Source of the DNA: Spinellus fusiger
Taxonomy: Eukaryota > Mucoromycota > Mucoromycetes > Mucorales > Phycomycetaceae
Length of the DNA stretch: 64,000 nt
Reading direction: 5' to 3'
Assembly (NCBI GenBank): GCA_025094145.1
Contig: JALLLS010000047.1
Coordinates: 124,001-188,000 of the forward strand
Under the pieces are notes generated by a model, which had not been told where the DNA came from, made no database searches, and was given only the letters and a program-made list of their open reading frames with translations. This document shows, one piece after another, positions 61,080-64,000 of the stretch. A program made the position numbers and the translations under genes. Positions within the stretch are counted from its first letter, which is position 1; the number at the start of each line of letters is the position of its first letter.

Positions 61080-62455
61080 TAGTCCCAAGTAATAAGTGAC
61101 TAGACAAAAAATCTATTTTTTTTTTTTTTGAAAATTAGTCATATCTATCAGTTTAAGATGTTCATAATAAAATATTCATGGAATAATACAAGATTTAAAA
61201 AAAAGTTGTTCTTTAGATGATTGTCTACATCCTCATCATAAATATATTGCTCGGTGCTTTGTAGCAAAGCCTTTATTCTTCATCACAGCGGAGCACCTCT
61301 TTGGCATGCTATCCACTAAATTTTCCAGAAATTCATTTGGGGTATTCTTCCATTAACTATGAAAGCATTGCTCAAGCTGTTTTGTATTAGTTATGCTTGT
61401 TCGATACGGCTCGATCTTCTTTTCAAGATAAGCCCAGACATGCTCAGTTGAGTTAAGATCTGAACTTTGTGCAGGCCAAAAATCAAAGCCTTCAATTCTA
61501 CATCTCTCTTGTTTGTACCATCTACTCTATGTTCCTGTGTGGCAAGTAGCACCGTCTTCTTAAAAGAGAATGGTCTCATTGAGGTTCTCATGCAATTTTT
61601 GGAACCAGGGAAGAAAGTATTTAGCAAGTACATTGACATAGTTGTCTTGATTAACTGATCCCTCCAAGAGTACAAGAGGTCCTACACCTTCACACCAAAA
61701 GTAACCCCAAACTATGACTGAACCCTTGCCATACTTGTATGTTCTTTGCATATGACACTCCAAATACCTTTCACCTTTCTTCCTAATCACTTTAGTCCCT
61801 TTATCATTGCCCACAAATGTAAAACAGAACTCATCAGACCAAACAACATTAATCCACTTCTCCACTGACCAATCAGTCTTGTTTTTACACAATCCCAATT
61901 GTCTTTGCTTGTGAGTAAGTGTCATACCAGGTTTTCTTGATGGTGAGCATAAAAAACCCAAGTTCATTAATGTATTTTATAAATGTGCTACGGCAAATAT
62001 CCACACCTGCATCATTCATATTTTTCAAATGATATGCAATTGTTTGTATAGGGTTTCTACAAATAGACAAAACAATAGCCAGTTTTGAAGTAGATGAAAC
62101 CTTTTTAGTTCTTCCTGTATGCATTTTGTGGTCGATTTATGCCTTTATATACACACACACATAATAGAACGATCTTGCCCACTGTGCTCTTTGGGATGTC
62201 AATATCGTCAGAAATCTTTTGATAAGTAGCATATCTTTTCTATTGTCCTATGATTTGACCTCTAATAAACACATCATGCTCTTCTCTTTTGATAGGACTA
62301 TCTTTATGTTCTTGGCTAAGAGTTGGCTGATTTTCATTGCTTGAAGTCATTTTTTGAATAAGTTGTAAAAGAAAAGAAAAAGACATCTATTTTATTTTTG
62401 AAGAATATAAAATAGAAACTTATCTTTTGTCTAGTCACTTATTACATGGGACTGT
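61080..62455 (-). mobile_element. Tc1/mariner transposon, family 3, complete ends
   Basis: A 1.38-kb element flanked by TA. The left end reads AGTCCCAAGTAATAAGTGAC and continues TAGACAAAA; the reverse complement of the right end reads AGTCCCATGTAATAAGTGAC and continues TAGACAAAA, one mismatch over about 29 bp. The interior holds a degenerate minus-strand transposase. Unlike the other Tc1 families here, in ends and in protein. Confidence 0.92.
61245..62350 (-). pseudogene. Tc1/mariner transposase, family 3, degenerate
   Basis: It begins at ATG 62350 (MTSSNENQP) with a helix-turn-helix block (YATYQKISDDIDIPKSTVGK). Catalytic residues can be seen in different frames: VVWSDEF (about 61835), EDGATCHTG (about 61550) after a stop, and AQSSDLNSTEHVW (about 61445). 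Several stops and frameshifts, for example a TAA just before EDGATCHTG, make it inactive. The end is a KAPSNIFM-like decayed tail near 61245. Confidence 0.85.
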
Positions 62456-64000
62456 ATATACTTATGTATTGCATTGTATTTTATATTAAGTAATTAGATA
62501 AATATAAAAATATAAATAAATAAAAACTTCCGAGAGCTTTATTATCTTCTCATCAAGCTGTTTATAGATAGCTTATCTTGAAGCTAACAAGTAGAAGGAT
62601 TGCAGTTATTATCTCACCAGGTCTAAAATTAGGCTGTGAATCCTATTCCATTTTGTTCTATTTTGATTTTTCACCCTTCTTTCTTATTTTTCATTTCTAA
62701 TCCTATAGTAGTTTATAAAACGAATTCAAATAAAAAGGGATGAAAAATGAACAAAGCTACTAGATAATATTAGAACATATCATATAGTCGTGCATCAAGC
62801 TAATGATTAAAATAAGACACTGCTAATAAATAAGAAAATATCATTGAATATTATACTTTTTCTAGAAAGAAAGAAAGAAAAAAAGACTTTTATTAGAGTG
62901 TATATGGGATTGATCATAGTGTCTCAGGCCTTGAGTATTAAACAATAAAGACTCCTATGAAGGCAGGATATAGAGTCGCTAAAGCTTTATTGATGCATAG
63001 ATACAAATATTTCTCTTAAAGAGACATATATGATGAGAGGGATGAAGTATAATAATAGCAGGCATAGCATATCATTGGGTGTTATGACTTGAGCTTTCTA
63101 CATTAAAGATGCACATTGATTGTAAGATCTTGTACTTTTATGCAAGATCCATGCAAAGCAATATTGGTCAGCCATTAACAGCCTGCACTTATGCTATCTC
63201 ATCAGCCATCACACTCCTTTCTTTTCTCTTTTCTACCTGGATATAGTTTTGCTGCTGTAGTTAACATGCATAAGTCGCCGGGTGAATGAGTATTAAAGGA
63301 CGATTTTCTCTCTTTCTTATTTTATTATAACTGATAAATACTAATTATTTTATTTTAATAATACTGCTCTTAATACCAAAGGTAATATTCTGGAAGGGAT
63401 TTCCAACATATAGATACCAGAGTGTTAGGATCCCTACTGTCAGTCTATCTAGAATTTGTAGATGTAGATCATATGTTTCTAAAACTATAACAACATCAGA
63501 ATAGTGACGATGATTAGAGATGCTTTATCAGTTGACCTATATTTTTTTCTTGTATAGGTTTTAGTTTCTGCTTACTATGAAACAGCAGAATATCAAATGT
63601 TATTATGAATGACTCAACATTGCAATGACTTTTATCCCAAGTGCAGTAGATAAATACCTTAAAATCATAAGATATGTTATACTTAGATAGGTGGTAATGT
63701 TTATATCAGTGCATAAAACACCAATCGAATAAAACCATTCTACGTAAAGTAGTGTTCTCACAAAATAACTCCAAAATACTAGAAATACCTACAAATGATC
63801 CATTGTTTATTCGCCTCTGACTATATTTGATAAGCAAGGTGTAGACATATCAATACTAATTATAATCCTATCTGATGAAGAAGGTAGAGTAGAATCACTT
63901 GTAGCGAATTATATGAACATTTTAGAATCTACTTTCTCTGTAATAAATGATATTATAATGTTCATTTACTTTTTTTTATCATGGATATATATAAATAAAG
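62456..64000. other. intergenic, no gene seen
   Basis: AT-rich with no supported frame, RNA gene or repeat end that I can identify up to the window edge. Confidence 0.5.

Overview
The window looks like nuclear DNA of an early-diverging fungus, most likely Mucoromycota. It is AT-rich, the host genes carry many short GT-AG introns (about 45-130 bp), and the transposon load (LINEs, Tc1/mariner, Fanzor-bearing elements) fits that group. The species call is inference. About half of the window is mobile DNA and half holds a handful of ordinary host genes.

Left half (1-30.3 kb), mobile DNA: a decayed LINE (LINE-A, 2.9-8.3 kb, minus strand); LTR-retrotransposon remnants (8.4-9.3 kb); a tRNA-Ser(GCT) at 10321-10402; then a nest of transposons. 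A minus-strand Fanzor (eukaryotic TnpB homologue) gene has its C-terminal half at 10.76-12.48 kb and its N-terminal half at 21.5-22.3 kb. It is split by a 9.05-kb element (12479-21524) with perfect 19-bp terminal inverted repeats. That element was itself entered by a Tc1/mariner (14033-15392) and then by a near full-length LINE (LINE-B1, 15405-20594) with a 15-bp target duplication. Next come a second Tc1 (22.9-23.9 kb), a 5'-truncated second LINE-B copy in the opposite orientation (23.9-27.7 kb), and a compact element (27822-30256) with perfect 15-bp inverted repeats. The compact element carries the C-terminal half of a second Fanzor of the same family.

Host genes: the V-ATPase catalytic subunit A (30473-33025, 12 exons, 619 aa, intact); a class III (CHD6-9/Kismet-like) chromatin remodeller (33929-40288, about 23 exons); an unrecognised multi-exon protein (43414-47224); a fatty-acid elongase (50561-51861, minus, 304 aa); a small secreted or ER EF-hand protein resembling MCFD2 (51992-52504, minus, 142 aa); and a RhoGAP protein (57683-59258, 470 aa). 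They do not form a pathway.

Right half, mobile DNA: two Tc1 relics of one family (41.1-41.6 and 47.4-48.2 kb); a repeat (41663-43000) with the 3' part of a third, different Fanzor; a Fanzor-less deletion derivative of that repeat at 54917-55550; a 274-bp near-identical inverted repeat pair (54121-54394 and 57064-57337); and a complete-ended but degenerate Tc1/mariner (61080-62455).

The most interesting system is the Fanzor set: three loci of at least two subfamilies. In two copies the roughly 210-bp non-coding tail between the stop codon and the element end is conserved, which is where TnpB/Fanzor guide RNAs are made. All three copies are broken in this window.
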